DNA of 64,000 nt from Megalopta genalis (taxonomy: Eukaryota; Arthropoda; Insecta; Hymenoptera; Halictidae). Location of the stretch: NCBI RefSeq assembly GCF_051020955.1, contig NW_027476680.1, positions 94,332-158,331 of the forward strand, read 5' to 3'. Below the pieces are notes generated by a model, which did not search any database, was not told the DNA's origin, and was given only the letters and a program-made list of their open reading frames with translations. Within the stretch, counting starts at the first letter, position 1; every line of letters begins with the position of its first letter. Below are positions 62,398 through 64,000 of the stretch, piece by piece. The position numbers were made by a program, and so were the translations under genes.

Positions 62398-64000
62398 TTC
62401 GAAGCTGAATCATGTGGTACGCGTGGATTTGAAGCTAACTCGTTTGCTTCGTCTGCATTTGAAGCTATATCACTTATATCGCAAGTATCTGAAGCTGAAT
62501 CATTTTTATCGCATAGATTTGAAGCTAATCCTTCTACTTCGAATTGATTTGAAGCTAAATCATGTGTTTGGCTTGGATATGAAGCTAACTCGTTTGTTTC
62601 GTCTGAATTTGAAGCTATATCTTTTATATCGCAAGTATCTGAATCTCAATCATTTGCTTCGCATGGATTTGAAGCTAACCTTCTATATCGCATTGATTTG
62701 AAGCTAAATCAAGCGTTTCGCGTGTATTTGAAGCTAAACATTCTACATCGCATTGATTTGAAGCTATATCATGTGTTTCGCATGGAATGAATCTAACTCG
62801 TTTGCTTCGTCTGCATTTGAAGCTATATCACTTATATCCAAGTGTTTGAAGCTAAATCATTTGTTTCGCATGGATTTGAATCTAAACCTTCTATATCGCA
62901 TTGATTTGAAGCTAAATCATGTGTTTCGCGTGGATTTGAAGCTATCTCGTTTGTTTCGTCTGCATTTGAAGCTATATCACGTATATCCCAAGTGTTTGAA
63001 GCTAAATCATTTGTTTCGCACGGATTTGAAGCTAAACCTTCTACATCGCAACTATCTGCTGTTAAATCATTTGTTTCGCATGGATCTGAAGCTATTCCTT
63101 CTACATCGCATTGATTTGCAGCTAAATCATGTGTTTCGCATGGATTTGAAGCTAACTCGTTTGTTTCGCATGCTGTTGAAGCTATATCACATATATCCCA
63201 AGTGTTTGAAGCTCAATCATTTGATTCGCATGGATTTGAAGCTAATCCTTCTACATCGCATTGATTTAAAGCTAAATAATGTGTGTCTCATGGATTTTAA
63301 GCTAAACCTTCTACATCGCATTGATTTAATGCTAAATCATGTGCTTCGCTTAGATGTGAAGATAACTCGTTTGCTTCTCCTGCATTTGAAGCTATATCAC
63401 TTATATCGCAACTATCTGATGTTAAATCATTTGTTTCGCATGGATTTGAAGCTAAATCTTCTACATCGCATTGATTTGTACCTAAATCATGTTTTTCGCA
63501 TGGATTTGAAGCTAAATCGTTTGTTTTTCTGCATTTGAAGCTATATCTCTTATATCGCAAGTATCTGAAGCTATATCATTTGTGTCGCATGGATTTGAAG
63601 CTAAACCTTCTATATCGCATTGTTTTGAAGCTAAATCATGTGTTCCGCGTGGATTTGAAGCTCACTCGTTTGCTTCGTCTGCATTTGAAGCTATATCACT
63701 TATATCCCACGTGTTTGAAGCTAAATCATTTGTTTCGCATGGATTTGAAGCTAATCCTTCTATATCGCATTGATTTGAAGTTAAATCATGCGATTTGCTT
63801 GGATTTGAAGTTATCTCTTTTGTTTCGTCTGCATTTGAAGCTATATCACTTATATCGCATGTATCTGATGCTGAATCATTTGTATCGCATGGATTTGAAG
63901 ATAATCCTCCTACTTCGAATTGATTTGAAGCTAAATCATGTGTTTTCGCTTGGATATGAAGCTAACTCGTTTGTTTCGTCTGCATTTGAAGCTATATCTC

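Larger units (their letters stand above)
1..64000. repeat. Satellite array of 30-bp monomers in 150-bp pentamers
   Basis: Every part of the window is built from a 30-bp monomer with core GATTTGAAGCTA at monomer positions 6-17. The five types differ in their 13-base tails: A ends ACTCGTTTGTTTC; B (head GTCTGC) ends TATCACTTATATC; C (head GCAAGTATCT or GCAACTATCT) ends AATCATTTGTTTC; D ends AACCTTCTACATC; E (head GCATT) ends AATCATGTGTTTC. The order A-B-C-D-E recurs, giving a 150-bp pentamer that starts at base 1 with an A monomer. Nearly all monomers carry AGCT at the same position, so AluI should cut the array into a 30-bp ladder. The consensus pentamer is about 36% GC. Apart from a 14-bp gain near 26.5 kb, no stretch lacks the repeat. 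A nuclear satellite is the best reading; a decayed repeat-protein gene is the alternative. Confidence 0.97.
53976..64000. repeat. Segmental duplication, copy 2 (cut by window edge)
   Basis: This is the downstream partner of the block starting near 40,441, still matching at base 64,000, so its true end lies outside the window. Relative to copy 1 it has a 60-bp gain near 57,255-57,350 and lacks 630 bp at about 62,930, a loss of exactly 21 monomers. It has a few 1-bp losses of its own: CATTTTTTCGC near 55,640, GAAGCTACTCG near 56,080, TTCCCTGC near 57,620, GCTAACCTTC near 62,668 and ATATCCAAG near 62,838. Confidence 0.9.

Noticed and set aside
1..64000. CRISPR array, because of a regular repeat of about 30 bp
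   Set aside because: There are no unique spacers: monomers abut one another and all derive from one core. There are no cas genes, and the array is far longer than CRISPR loci.
1..64000. Giant bacterial or ice-nucleation-like surface protein with nested repeats
   Set aside because: Such genes have nested repeats but keep one frame. Here 31-bp units, 1- and 2-bp junction changes and in-frame stops recur throughout, and no unique gene flanks the array.
1..64000. Ciliate-type genetic code that would read through TAA and TAG
   Set aside because: Several of the stops I noted are TAA or TAG, so the idea is attractive, but it does not repair the frameshifts or the 31-bp cassettes, and nothing else in the window points to a ciliate.
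1..64000. CENP-B box or telomeric repeat within the satellite
   Set aside because: TTCG is common in the monomer, but the required CGGG part of the CENP-B box is absent. I saw no TTAGGG-like or other telomeric tract.
1..64000. tRNA, rRNA, riboswitch, promoter or terminator
   Set aside because: I saw no cloverleaf, conserved rRNA segment or GC-rich hairpin with a T-run. TATATC and similar AT-rich words are part of the monomer and recur every pentamer, so they are not evidence of promoters.
1..64000. Transposon or retroelement insertion
   Set aside because: No terminal inverted repeats, long terminal repeats, transposase or reverse transcriptase reading is present. The only non-satellite DNA is the 14-bp net gain near 26.5 kb, too short to be an element.

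Overview
The whole 64 kb window is one unbroken tandem-repeat array. I found no unique-sequence gene, RNA gene, mobile element, CRISPR array or regulatory site. The basic unit is a 30-bp monomer with a nearly invariant core, GATTTGAAGCTA (TAGCTTCAAATC on the other strand), joined to a variable head and tail. Five monomer types (A-E) follow one another in fixed order to make a 150-bp pentamer, about 36% GC from the consensus monomers. Pentamers are assembled into higher-order repeats (HORs) of about 1.1-3.5 kb, and those lie inside a 13.5-kb-spaced segmental duplication. This nesting is typical of a nuclear eukaryotic satellite (centromeric, pericentromeric or other heterochromatin). No sequence here identifies the species.

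Layout. 1-7,798: 1.1-3.1 kb HORs, each carrying an identical cassette of five 31-bp units. 7,799-10,890: a 1,622-bp tandem duplication. 10,891-31,287: the most homogenised domain, with a 3.45-kb HOR present in near-identical copies and shorter derivatives. 31,288-39,660: a more shuffled domain with roughly 1.1- and 3.0-kb periodicities. 39,660-40,440: the most diverged monomers. 40,441-51,050 and 53,976-64,000: two copies of a >10-kb segmental duplication. 51,050-53,976: a linker that contains a 449-bp tandem duplication.

Coding question. Because 30 is a multiple of 3, open frames run for long distances on both strands at once. The + strand reads as Leu/Lys/His/Arg-rich decapeptides (longest 1,311 codons, present twice). 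The - strand reads as acidic, Cys-containing decapeptides built on LASN, mostly without any ATG. Both readings are broken repeatedly by frameshifts and stops that are inherited by every HOR copy, and by 31-bp units that change frame each time. I therefore read the array as non-coding satellite, possibly derived from an old repeat-protein gene, and not as a working gene. I see no multi-gene system here. The points of interest are the hierarchy of the repeat, its homogenisation history, and a stretch of probable consensus errors at about 36.7-43.5 kb.
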